In this document: positions 1-6,526 of the stretch, in pieces
How the letters are laid out: every line of letters begins with the position of its first letter
Numbering within the stretch: the stretch's first letter is position 1
From: Bacteroidales bacterium
Lineage (GTDB): Bacteria; Bacteroidota; Bacteroidia; Bacteroidales; ML635J-15
Assembly (NCBI GenBank): GCA_028697515.1
Contig: JAQVEY010000066.1
Location: 1-9,350, forward strand
Length of the DNA stretch: 9,350 nucleotides
Direction of reading: 5' to 3'
Program-made: the position numbers and the translations under genes
Notes under the pieces: generated by a model
Database searches by the model: none
Told to the model about the DNA's origin: nothing
The model's input: only the letters and a program-made list of their open reading frames with translations

Positions 1-2
1 CC

Positions 3-1790
3 CTAATCCAACTTCAATACAGCCAAAAATGCTGATTGTGGAAATACTACATTCCTAACCTGACGCATACTTTTTTTACCGGCTTTTTGTTTTTCGAGCA
101 GTTTACGTTTACGTGTAATATCGCCTCCATAACATTTTGCTGTAACATCTTTACGAACAGCTTTAACGGTTTCGCGGGCAATGATTTTGCTGCCGATTGC
201 TGCCTGTATGGCTACATCAAATTGTTGTCTTGGTATTAGTTCTTTTAGCTTTTCGCACATACGGCGGCCAAAATTTTGTGCATTATTGAAATGAGTTAGT
301 GTCGAAAGTGCATCTACCATTTCGCCGTTAAGTAATATGTCAAGTCGTACAAGTTTTGCCGGTTCGTACCCTGACTGATGATAATCAAACGAAGCATATC
401 CCTTTGAGATACTTTTAAGTTTATCGTAAAAATCAAAGACAATCTCTCCTAAAGGTAAGTCGAAAAACAACTCAACTCTGTCTGTGCTTAAGTAAATCTG
501 ATTAAGTAAAGCTCCTCTTTTATCAAGGCATAACTTTATTATTGGTCCAACGTAATCAGATTTTGTAATCACCGAACCTTTTATAAATGGCTCTTCAACA
601 TAGTCGAGGTGATTCGGATCGGGCATACCTGATGGATTATGGACTTCTATACATTCGCCTTTTGTTGTGTAAGCTAGATATTGGACGTTAGGCACAGTTG
701 TTATTACATCCATATCAAACTCGCGGTCGAGGCGTTCCTGAATAATTTCCATGTGAAGTAAACCCAAAAAACCACATCTGAAACCAAAACCTAATGCAAC
801 AGAAGATTCAGGTACAAAAGTTAATGAAGCATCATTAAGCTGAAGTCTTTCAATAGAATTTCTCAATTCTTCATAATCATCTGCATCAACAGGATAAATA
901 CCGGCAAAAAGCATAGGCTTTACTTCCGAGAATCCCTCAATGGCTTTTGCACAAGGACGTTCAACATGAGTGATTGTATCCCCGACTTTTACTTCAGCAG
1001 CAGTTTTTATGCCTGAAATAATATATCCTACATCTCCAACCGACATAACTTTTCTCGGAGACATGGTCATTTTTAGAACTCCAATTTCGTCAGCGTTGTA
1101 TTCTTTATTAGTATTTACAAATTTTACGAGATCTTTGGTGTTAACAGTACCATTAAAGATTCTAAAATATGCAATTATTCCACGGAATTGATTAAAAACG
1201 GAGTCAAAAATCAATGCTTCGAGAGGTGCCTCAGGATCACCTTTTGGCGAAGGAATCCTCTCAATAATTGCTGTCATTATTTCATCAATTCCATAGCCTG
1301 TCTTACCGCTGGCGTGAATTATATCTTCACGATTACATCCGATTAGTTCAACTATCTGATCTTCAACTTGTTCCGGCATAGCCGCATCAAGATCTATTTT
1401 ATTTAAAACAGGAATTATTTCTAGGTTATTATCAATTGCTTGATAAAGAACGGAAATCGTTTGAGCTTGCACACCCTGAGTGGAATCAACAATAAGTAAA
1501 GCTCCTTCGCATGCCGCAATCGATCTACTAACTTCATACGAAAAGTCAACATGGCCTGGAGTATCAATTAAGTTTAAAAGATATTTTTGCCCATCTTTTT
1601 CATATTCCATTTGAATAGCATGACTTTTTATTGTAATACCTCTTTCTCTCTCCAAATCCATATCGTCCAGCACTTGATTCTGGAAATCTCTGTCAGAAAC
1701 CGAACCGGTTAATTGCAATAATCTGTCAGCCAAAGTGCTTTTACCATGATCAATATGAGCTATTATACAAAAGTTACGAATATTCTTCAT
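3..1790 (-). CDS. lepA: Elongation factor 4 (LepA), translational GTPase
   Basis: LepA/EF-4 is a ribosome-associated GTPase thought to act on stalled or mistranslocated ribosomes and in 30S subunit assembly; it acts in the cytoplasm and at the membrane. The 595-residue product is full length for the family (E. coli LepA is about 599). G motifs are in order: AHIDHGKS at residues 11-18 (G1), ERGITI at 49-54 (G2), DTPGH at 76-80 (G3), NKID at 130-133 (G4) and SGK at 161-163 (G5). The EF-G-like central domains follow. The C-terminus carries the LepA-specific tail, with [19 protein letters not shown] followed by GKKSMRQ, which separates it from EF-G, TypA and RF3. The ATG at 1788-1790 gives the canonical [19 protein letters not shown] start. 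The stop (TAG at 3-5) lies at the window edge. No strong Shine-Dalgarno is visible and the leader is A/T-rich. The gene seems to be transcribed alone, from a promoter between it and an upstream terminator. Confidence 0.98.
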   Translation of the reverse strand: MKNIRNFCIIAHIDHGKSTLADRLLQLTGSVSDRDFQNQVLDDMDLERERGITIKSHAIQMEYEKDGQKYLLNLIDTPGHVDFSYEVSRSIAACEGALLIVDSTQGVQAQTISVLYQAIDNNLEIIPVLNKIDLDAAMPEQVEDQIVELIGCNREDIIHASGKTGYGIDEIMTAIIERIPSPKGDPEAPLEALIFDSVFNQFRGIIAYFRIFNGTVNTKDLVKFVNTNKEYNADEIGVLKMTMSPRKVMSVGDVGYIISGIKTAAEVKVGDTITHVERPCAKAIEGFSEVKPMLFAGIYPVDADDYEELRNSIERLQLNDASLTFVPESSVALGFGFRCGFLGLLHMEIIQERLDREFDMDVITTVPNVQYLAYTTKGECIEVHNPSGMPDPNHLDYVEEPFIKGSVITKSDYVGPIIKLCLDKRGALLNQIYLSTDRVELFFDLPLGEIVFDFYDKLKSISKGYASFDYHQSGYEPAKLVRLDILLNGEMVDALSTLTHFNNAQNFGRRMCEKLKELIPRQQFDVAIQAAIGSKIIARETVKAVRKDVTAKCYGGDITRKRKLLEKQKAGKKSMRQVRNVVFPQSAFLAVLKLD

Positions 1791-1814
1791 TTTTATTCTT
1801 TACAAAATCAGCCG

Positions 1815-1822
1815 CAAAGATA
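1815..1822 (-). promoter_or_regulatory. Putative -7 box of the lepA promoter
   Basis: On the minus strand this reads TATCTTTG, an exact match to the Bacteroidota TAnnTTTG -7 element, 24 bases upstream of the lepA ATG. No clear TTTG -33 element is visible. The expected -33 position falls in the T-tract of the terminator at 1836-1863, so terminator and promoter appear to abut. The identical octamer lies upstream of the synthetase-like gene at 3932-3939. Confidence 0.6.
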
Positions 1823-1835
1823 CAATAAAATTCAC

Positions 1836-1863
1836 AAAAAAAAAGCCCTCTGTTGAGGGCTTT
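1836..1863 (-). terminator. Rho-independent terminator left from the deleted gene copy
   Basis: On the minus strand a 9-bp stem (AAAGCCCTC / GAGGGCTTT) with a 4-base loop runs into a tract of nine T (plus-strand A 1836-1844). It lies just beyond the stop codon of the remnant at 1881-1967 and is a near-identical copy of the terminator at 2496-2523, differing by one loop base. It still insulates lepA from upstream minus-strand transcription. Confidence 0.85.
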
Positions 1864-1880
1864 CAAAAGATTTTGAATAC

Positions 1881-1967
1881 TTATTTTTTAACGTATTTTT
1901 TAATGAATTCGTTAACAAACATTCTAAGGTCAGGAGTACCAAATTCTTGTAAATCGTATCCGATTCT
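1881..1967 (-). pseudogene. Remnant: last 28 codons of a second synthetase-like gene copy
   Basis: Read on the minus strand, this encodes RIGYDLQEFGTPDLRMFVNE followed by FIKKYVKK and a TAA stop. That matches the C-terminus of the intact gene at 2541-3881 at 25 of 28 residues. The three differences are conservative (K/R, I/F, L/M). Five further codons differ only at a silent third position. This pattern suggests both copies were once full-length and under protein-level selection, rather than one being a recent slipped duplicate. Homology stops abruptly near 1967, where the sequence becomes the unrelated 530-bp spacer. There is no start codon or body left, so it should not be translated. Alignment to the intact copy is gapless at an offset of exactly 660 bases over 1836-1967. 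Confidence 0.9.
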
Positions 1968-2092
1968 TGTTTAATGGATAGGAAACTCTAATTGTATTAG
2001 TTAAAATTATCATAGTTGTAAAGTATGAAATATCTAGCGAAAAATTAGCGAATAAACCCAAAAATAAGAGTCGATGCTCCGAGGGGGGGCAC

Positions 2093-2270
2093 GACAAAAC
2101 AGTGGGAAGCACAAGCAGTGAGAGCAATACAAATAGAATTGTGTCGAGCCGATATGTCGTTTCTAAAACAAATATTCCAGCTGGCAAAAGGCGTTGGCAT
2201 TTGTTTTAGACTAGGTCGACGTACAATTCTTTTGTATTGCTTGAGGCGGGTTGGGTAACGTTGTTTTGTC
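2093..2270. repeat. 178-nt imperfect palindrome (interspersed element or structured RNA)
   Basis: Complementary segments are nested about a common centre near 2182-2186. These are GACAAAACA (2093-2101) with TGTTTTGTC (2262-2270); GCAATACAAA (2124-2133) with TTTGTATTGC (2231-2240); AGAATTGT (2135-2142) with ACAATTCT (2223-2230); GTCGA (2143-2147) with TCGAC (2216-2220); and TCTAAAACAAAT (2162-2173) with ATTTGTTTTAGA (2199-2210). Mismatches and small bulges separate the paired blocks. The arrangement is that of a decayed MITE-like element or a long structured RNA. Reading frames of about 85 codons cross it on the minus strand but show no protein-like features, so I do not call them genes. Its base composition is richer in G and C than the flanks. 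The element sits exactly in the gap between the ghost gene tail and the intact gene. Confidence 0.6.
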
Positions 2271-2283
2271 TTGATTTCTTTGG

Positions 2284-2309
2284 AACTTTCTTGATCAAGC
2301 AAGAAAGTT
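2284..2309. repeat. Perfect 10-bp hairpin next to the palindrome
   Basis: AACTTTCTTG (2284-2293), a six-base loop ATCAAG and CAAGAAAGTT (2300-2309) form a perfect inverted repeat 13 bases beyond the 178-nt palindrome. There is no T-tract on either strand, so a terminator role is doubtful. It is probably part of the same element. Confidence 0.6.
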
Positions 2310-2495
2310 ATTGATATTTAAATAAGTGAATTTTAGTTAACGTCCATATAATCAGCTAATAGAGGATATTATAAAGACTAAATAATGGGAACTGAGATAA
2401 CCAAAAATAGTATAACGAATTGTGTATACTTTTAATAGTGAGTGCTCCTCAGAGTAAAGCACATATATTATCAGAAAAACTGGATACAATTAAAT
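2310..2495. other. AT-rich spacer with no gene seen
   Basis: I see no reading frame with protein-like features, no tRNA or rRNA signature and no strong hairpin between the 2284-2309 stem-loop and the terminator at 2496. A weak 5-bp hairpin (GTGCT/AGCAC, roughly 2442-2463) is not above expectation. The whole stretch 1968-2495 appears non-coding. Confidence 0.5.
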
Positions 2496-2523
2496 AAAAA
2501 AAAAGCCCTCTATTGAGGGCTTT
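2496..2523 (-). terminator. Rho-independent terminator of the synthetase-like gene
   Basis: On the minus strand, a 9-bp stem (AAAGCCCTC / GAGGGCTTT) with a 4-base loop is followed by nine T. It lies 17 bases after the stop codon at 2541. It is duplicated, with one loop change, at 1836-1863. Confidence 0.88.
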
Positions 2524-2540
2524 CAAAAGATTTTGAATAC

Positions 2541-3881
2541 TTATTTTTTAACGTATTTTTTGATAAATTCATTAACAAACAATCTTAGATCAGGAGTACC
2601 GATTTCTTGTAAATCGTATCCGATTTTAACTGTAGGTTTGTTGATTTTAACAATACGGTTAAGATCAATTGGTGTAGCGATAACTACTGTATCACAAGGA
2701 GTGTTTTCAATAGTTTTTTCAAGGTCTTTCACTTGTTGATCTCCATATCCCATTGCTGGTAACAAAGTTCCTATGTTAGGATAAATTTTGAAAGTTTCAG
2801 CTAATTTGCCAACTGCATATTGTCTTGGGTCAACCAATTCAGCAGCACCGCATTTCATAGCAGCAACTGTTCCTGCACCGATTTTCATTTCACCGTGAGT
2901 TAATGTTGGTCCGTCTTCAACTACCAATACTCTTTTACCTCTGATAAGTTCAGGTTTGTCAATTGATAATGGAGATGCTCCGTCAACAACTGCTGCGTTA
3001 GGATTAACCTTTGCAATACTTTCTCTTACAATCTGAATTGCTTCTGGTCCTGCAGAGTCCATTTTGTTGATAACTACAACGTCAGCAAGTCTTAATGTTG
3101 CTTCGCCTGGGTAGTATGATAATTCGTGTCCAGGTCTGTGTGGATCTACAACAGTAATCATCATGTCAGGTTTGAAGAATGAAAAGTCGTTGTTTCCACC
3201 GTCCCAAAGAATAACATCACAACCATCAGGATCGTTTTCAGCTGCTCTTAAAATTGCTTCATAATCAACACCTGCATAAATTACATTACCACGTGCTACA
3301 TGTGGTTCGTATTCTTCCATTTCTTCGATTGTACATTTGTGCTTTGCTAAATCTTCAATTTTTGCAAAACGCTGAACCTTCTGTGCATTTAAATCACCAT
3401 AAGGCATTGGATGACGAACTGCAACAACTTTTAAGCCTGCTTCCATCAATAATTCAACAACTCTTCTTGAAGTTTGTGATTTTCCGCAACCTGTACGAAC
3501 AGCTCCAACTGCAATAACCGGTTTTGTCGATTTTACCTGAGTTTTACCAGGGCCTAAAAGATTGAAATTTGCTCCGCATGCATTTACTAAAGCACTAATG
3601 TTCATTACTCTGTTGTAAGGGACATCGCTGTATGCAAATACGCATTCTTCAACGTTTAATTCTTTAATTAATCTTGGTAATTCATCCTGTGAATAAATAG
3701 GAATACCATTTGGATAAAGTTCTCCTGCTAACTCTTTTGGATATTTTCTACCATCAATGTCAGGAATCTGTGCAGCTGTGAAAGCTACTACATTACATTC
3801 TGCATTGTTTCTGTAATACGTGTTGAAGTTGTGGAAATCTCTTCCAGCAGCTCCGATAATAATAACATTTTTCTTAGCCAT
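2541..3881 (-). CDS. Cyclic 2,3-diphosphoglycerate synthetase-like P-loop NTPase
   Basis: The 446-residue product resembles the cyclic 2,3-diphosphoglycerate synthetase / predicted GTPase family (COG2403 type). In methanogenic archaea the named enzyme closes 2,3-diphosphoglycerate into its cyclic form using ATP; that this holds in a mesophilic bacterium is unproven. An N-terminal Rossmann-like segment opens with VIIIGAAGRDFHNFN (6-20). A P-loop GAVRTGCGKS lies at 126-135, DGGNNDF at 227-233 (Walker-B-like region), NKMD at 272-275 (resembling a G4 guanine-specificity motif) and EDGPTLTHGEM at 322-332. No signal peptide or membrane segment is visible, so it is cytosolic. The length is normal for the family. 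The ATG at 3879-3881 gives MAKKNVIIIG, with a TATCTTTG box about 50 bases upstream and its own terminator downstream, so it is probably monocistronic. A second copy once existed next to it (remnant at 1881-1967). Family call firm; biochemical role uncertain. Confidence 0.88.
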   Translation of the reverse strand: MAKKNVIIIGAAGRDFHNFNTYYRNNAECNVVAFTAAQIPDIDGRKYPKELAGELYPNGIPIYSQDELPRLIKELNVEECVFAYSDVPYNRVMNISALVNACGANFNLLGPGKTQVKSTKPVIAVGAVRTGCGKSQTSRRVVELLMEAGLKVVAVRHPMPYGDLNAQKVQRFAKIEDLAKHKCTIEEMEEYEPHVARGNVIYAGVDYEAILRAAENDPDGCDVILWDGGNNDFSFFKPDMMITVVDPHRPGHELSYYPGEATLRLADVVVINKMDSAGPEAIQIVRESIAKVNPNAAVVDGASPLSIDKPELIRGKRVLVVEDGPTLTHGEMKIGAGTVAAMKCGAAELVDPRQYAVGKLAETFKIYPNIGTLLPAMGYGDQQVKDLEKTIENTPCDTVVIATPIDLNRIVKINKPTVKIGYDLQEIGTPDLRLFVNEFIKKYVKK

Positions 3882-3931
3882 AACTAAATTGATTTATCTT
3901 TTAAAAGGTGTTAAACATTAATTCTTTGTGG

Positions 3932-3939
3932 CAAAGATA
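3932..3939 (-). promoter_or_regulatory. Putative -7 box of the synthetase-like gene
   Basis: TATCTTTG on the minus strand matches the TAnnTTTG consensus and lies 50 bases upstream of the ATG at 3881. It is the same octamer as upstream of lepA. A -33 element is not obvious; the upstream stretch is an A/T run. Confidence 0.6.
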
Positions 3940-3980
3940 AGGGTTTAATATAAAAAAAAGAATGATTAATACATAATACG

Positions 3981-3998
3981 ATATGTTAAATAACATAT
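3981..3998. promoter_or_regulatory. Perfect 8-bp dyad in the divergent intergenic region
   Basis: ATATGTTA and TAACATAT flank a two-base AA spacer, giving an 18-bp operator-like palindrome. It lies between the divergent synthetase-like and aminotransferase genes, about 40 bases upstream of the putative minus-strand -7 box. A tandem TATCAGAT doublet (4023-4030, 4031-4038) is nearby. The region is very AT-rich, so chance is a real alternative and no regulator is identified. Confidence 0.35.
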
Positions 3999-4097
3999 AA
4001 TTAGAAAATAAAATATCACAAATATCAGATTATCAGATTGTTATCATGACTTAAAATATATAATAACTAGTTGATTATAAATTAGTAGGACAATTAT

Positions 4098-4105
4098 TAT
4101 TTTTG
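4098..4105 (+). promoter_or_regulatory. Putative -7 box of the aminotransferase gene
   Basis: TATTTTTG matches TAnnTTTG and ends 14 bases before the ATG at 4120, implying a very short leader. A TTG at 4071-4073 could serve as -33 but the spacing is slightly long. The A-run and start region that follow are repeated at 5350-5377. Confidence 0.45.
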
Positions 4106-4119
4106 TAAAAAAAACAGAA

Positions 4120-5247
4120 ATGAAAATACCGATGGTTGATTTAAAATCTCAGTACAATAAAATTAAGTCTGAGGTGGATAAAAAAATAGCAGAAGTTATT
4201 GATAAAACAGAATTTATTAATGGTGGAGAAGTTAAACTTTTTAAGCAGGAACTTGCTAATTATTTGAATGTGAAGCATGTTATTCCATGTGCAAATGGAA
4301 CTGATGCTTTGCAAATTGCAATGATGGCTCTTGGTTTGCAGCCGGGTGACGAAGTAATATCAAGCGATTTTACATTTATTGCCACAGTTGAGACGATAGC
4401 ATTGTTGAAACTAACTCCTGTTATGGTTGATGTAAAACCTGACACTTATTGTATTGATCCAGAGCAAATTGAAAAAGCTATAACAGCAAAAACGAAAGCA
4501 ATAATTCCTGTTCATTTATTTGGGCAATGTTGTGAAATGGACAGAATAATGGAAATAGCTGAAAGACATAATCTGTTTGTTATTGAAGATACTGCACAGG
4601 CAATAGGAAGTGATTTTACTTCTGACAAAGGCTGGACAAAAAAAGCTGGAACCATCGGACATATAGGCTCTACTTCATTTTTTCCATCAAAAAATTTGGG
4701 TTGTTATGGTGATGGAGGAGCAATATTCACTAATGATGATGTATTAGCCGAAAAAATTTCATCAATTGTTAATCATGGGATGAAAGTAAGATATTATCAT
4801 GATAACATTGGAGTAAATTCAAGGTTGGACACAATTCAAGCTGCAATTTTGAGAGTTAAACTTCCTCATCTGGACGAGTACAATGCAGCACGACAGAGGG
4901 CGGCAGACTTTTATGACAATGCTTTTAAAGATTGTCAAAATATTACCACTCCTGTACGATGTAAAAAATCAACTCATACATTTCATCAATATACTTTAGT
5001 GCTTAACAATGTGGATAGAAAAGCCTTAATGGAGCATCTTAATAATAAAGGCGTTGCTTCTGCTGTCTATTATCCGGTAGCCCTTCATAATCAAAAGGCT
5101 TTTCAAGAGTATGAGTATAATCCAAAGGATTTTCCGGTAACTGATAAATTGTGCGAAACGGTATTGTCACTACCTATGAATACAGAGCTCAGCGATGATA
5201 TTTTAAAATATATTACAGATAGTGTGTTAGAGTTTTATCGTAAATAA
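4120..5247 (+). CDS. DegT/DnrJ/EryC1/StrS aminotransferase, WbpE-like
   Basis: This is a PLP-dependent sugar-nucleotide aminotransferase of 375 residues, normal for the family. The PLP lysine is K191 in SFFPSKNLGCYGDGGAIF (186-203). ANGTDALQ (58-65) is the phosphate-binding and substrate segment, and IEDTAQ (155-160) contains the aspartate that contacts the PLP ring nitrogen. GVNSRLDTIQAAIL (231-244) is the conserved helix of the family. From memory the sequence matches WbpE closely, including the SFFPSK-to-TNDD block. WbpE puts an amino group on the 3-keto position of UDP-2-acetamido-2-deoxy-3-oxo-glucuronic acid during synthesis of UDP-ManNAc3NAcA-type O-antigen sugars. The exact substrate cannot be fixed here because no other sugar genes (WbpA, WbpB or WbpD partners) lie in the window. 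The ATG at 4120 gives MKIPMVDLKSQYNKI, typical for the family. No terminator is visible downstream; the stop is followed directly by the 33-bp-phased repeats. Confidence 0.93.
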   Translation: MKIPMVDLKSQYNKIKSEVDKKIAEVIDKTEFINGGEVKLFKQELANYLNVKHVIPCANGTDALQIAMMALGLQPGDEVISSDFTFIATVETIALLKLTPVMVDVKPDTYCIDPEQIEKAITAKTKAIIPVHLFGQCCEMDRIMEIAERHNLFVIEDTAQAIGSDFTSDKGWTKKAGTIGHIGSTSFFPSKNLGCYGDGGAIFTNDDVLAEKISSIVNHGMKVRYYHDNIGVNSRLDTIQAAILRVKLPHLDEYNAARQRAADFYDNAFKDCQNITTPVRCKKSTHTFHQYTLVLNNVDRKALMEHLNNKGVASAVYYPVALHNQKAFQEYEYNPKDFPVTDKLCETVLSLPMNTELSDDILKYITDSVLEFYRK

Positions 5248-5253
5248 AATATG

Positions 5254-5342
5254 AATTGCCCTCACTTTGTTACAAAGAATATGTAAAATTGCCCTCACTT
5301 TGTTACAAAAAATAAGCATAATTGCCCTCACTTTGTTACAAA
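5254..5342. repeat. Three 23-bp direct repeats at exact 33-bp period
   Basis: Identical 23-bp units occupy 5254-5276, 5287-5309 and 5320-5342. Each begins AATTGCCCTCAC and ends TTTGTTACAAA, and the two 10-base spacers differ from each other. The terminal TTTGTTACAAA is itself an odd-length palindrome (TTTGT-T-ACAAA), resembling a protein-binding site, at 5266-5276, 5299-5309 and 5332-5342. The 33-bp spacing is about three helical turns, so the sites would face the same side of the DNA. They lie between the aminotransferase stop and the ATPase stub start. They could be an operator array, a small tandem-repeat locus or an insertion hotspot. Spacers are far too short for CRISPR. Confidence 0.9.
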
Positions 5343-5369
5343 TGTATTTTTTTTGTAAAAAAAATAGGA

Positions 5370-5498
5370 ATGAAAATTAAAAGAGAATTATTAGCAAAAC
5401 TTGACGAATGGCGTACTTCCTCAATAAGAAAACCTTTGATAATAAGGGTCGCTCGTCAGGTGGGCAAGACGACTTTAGTCAGAGAGTTTTTTGATTAA
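5370..5498 (+). pseudogene. Truncated AAA ATPase (AAA_14/DUF4143 type) N-terminal stub
   Basis: An ATG at 5370 opens a 42-codon frame starting MKIKRELLAKLDEWRTSSIR and continuing through KPLIIRVARQVGKTTLVREF to FFD and TAA. It matches the N-terminus of the widespread ATP-binding family in which a short helix leads into RGARQVGKTTLVREF; intact members run to roughly 380-430 residues. The Walker A motif (27-35) has lost its first glycine: VARQVGKTT instead of GARQVGKTT. The frame ends 8 codons after the lysine and the rest of the protein is absent. The downstream sequence belongs to the opposing RhuM-type gene, which overlaps the last 24 bases. This is best read as a broken gene with damage both from a point change and from replacement of its body. 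Function of the intact family is poorly defined. Confidence 0.75.
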
Positions 5499-6317
5499 TT
5501 CACTTGCTGCAAAATGTATTCTGGAAAAAGCGAACAGTTTCCTCCCCAAATCTTTTAGCGATGCTCCGATATGGTAAATTATTTCGTTATCAATAATTAA
5601 AAATCTGTCGTGTGCATGCGTATTTAGTTTTATTTCTATTGGAGGATATTGCTGATTGTGTTTTATTATATCTAAACTAAGCTGTTTTGAGATTTTTCCG
5701 GTATAAATTATTGCCGAAACATTTTGTGCTCGTTTGGATAGCATAGTCAGAACAGTATCATCAATATAATTGTCTATCAAAATAATGGACTCTTTTGCCG
5801 ACTTAATTAAGTCACCTGCGAAGACGTAAGCATCATAAACCTGTCCGTTGTAGAAAATGCCTTCGTTGGGAGGCAAGCCTGTCTTTACCTGAAAATCAAT
5901 TTCGTTGAGTTTTGTTTTTACATTTCTCATATCATCTTCCAGAACTGAAAGTCTGCGGTCAACAACATGTCCTTTTAGTAAATACTCTTTTAAAATCTTG
6001 TTTGCCCAAATACGAAATTGAGTGCCACATTTTGATTTTACACGATAACCTACTGAAATAATTACATCAAGATTGTAATACTTGGTTTTATACTTTTTCC
6101 CATCTTTTGCAGTTAGTAAGGATTCCTTACATACTGAATTTTCATCAAGTTCTTTTTCTTTGAAAACGTTTGAAATATGAAGAGTAACATTATTCCTGGT
6201 AGTTTTAAAGAGATCAGCCATTTGATTTTGCGTAAGCCAAACAGTCTCATCCTCAATTCTAACTTCAATATTAGTCGAAGAATCTTGATTTTGATATATG
6301 ATTATTTCATTTTTCAC
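5475..6317 (-). CDS. RhuM-family protein with PLD-like C-terminal domain
   Basis: The product has 280 residues. The N-terminal part (about 1-125) is RhuM-like: WLTQNQMADLFKTTRNNVTLHI (27-48) is a helix-turn-helix-like segment, followed by YNLDVIISVGYRVKS (81-95) and the FRIWANKILKEYLLKGHV block (101-118). A linker helix (about 124-145) leads to a C-terminal domain with ILIDNYIDDTVLTML (179-193) and H236-x-R238-x4-D243, then IGASLKDLG (250-258). The last motif resembles a phospholipase-D HxKx4D motif with arginine for lysine. RhuM proteins are common on mobile and pathogenicity regions but their activity is not established; a nucleic-acid role is inference. There is no signal peptide. The start is GTG at 6315-6317; upstream in frame there is no ATG before a TAA, and the next methionine is residue 33, inside the domain. 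The last residues (about 275-280) are read from the strand opposite the ATPase stub. Confidence 0.8.
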   Translation of the reverse strand: MKNEIIIYQNQDSSTNIEVRIEDETVWLTQNQMADLFKTTRNNVTLHISNVFKEKELDENSVCKESLLTAKDGKKYKTKYYNLDVIISVGYRVKSKCGTQFRIWANKILKEYLLKGHVVDRRLSVLEDDMRNVKTKLNEIDFQVKTGLPPNEGIFYNGQVYDAYVFAGDLIKSAKESIILIDNYIDDTVLTMLSKRAQNVSAIIYTGKISKQLSLDIIKHNQQYPPIEIKLNTHAHDRFLIIDNEIIYHIGASLKDLGRKLFAFSRIHFAASELIKKLSD

Positions 6318-6357
6318 AAATAATAAATTAAGGCATAAACGAGAATATTTTCCTTAA

Positions 6358-6365
6358 CAAAATTA
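6358..6365 (-). promoter_or_regulatory. Possible -7 box for the RhuM-type gene
   Basis: TAATTTTG on the minus strand fits TAnnTTTG and lies about 40 bases upstream of the GTG start. No -33 element is clear and such octamers are frequent in AT-rich DNA, so this is weak. Confidence 0.3.
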
Positions 6366-6440
6366 ATTTAATTTTTGGTTTTAAAATAAATCGAACCGAA
6401 TTTTTCTGGAAATCTAAAACTAAAAACCCAAAAAGAAGAT

Positions 6441-6472
6441 AAAAAAAACAATAGCCCAAACCCCGAAGGGCT
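6441..6472 (-). terminator. Possible minus-strand terminator hairpin
   Basis: On the minus strand AGCCC and GGGCT flank a 10-base loop (TTCGGGGTTT), followed within four bases by eight T (plus-strand A 6441-6448). The stem is short but GC-rich and the T-tract is good. It would stop transcripts coming from the lipoprotein gene before the RhuM-type gene. Confidence 0.5.
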
Positions 6473-6526
6473 CACGCAAGTAAATCCTCTAAAAGACAGA
6501 CTGGAAAGGGGGTGGGGCTTAAAAAG

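Noticed and set aside
1930..2302. Two overlapping minus-strand frames of about 85 codons as genes
   Set aside because: They run through the ghost-gene edge and the palindromic repeat, with no domain-like features, no start region and low-complexity repeat-derived sequence; the palindrome explains the openness better.
1989..2492. Insertion-sequence ends: TAATTGTAT (1989-1997) and ATACAATTA (2484-2492) as inverted terminal repeats
   Set aside because: Only nine AT-rich bases match, with no target duplication and no transposase between them; expected by chance in such DNA.
3254..3517. Plus-strand 87-codon frame inside the synthetase-like gene
   Set aside because: Histidine- and leucine-rich antisense shadow of a conserved coding region, with no supporting start region.
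5254..5342. CRISPR array
   Set aside because: Only three units, spacers of 10 bases and no cas genes; CRISPR spacers are far longer.
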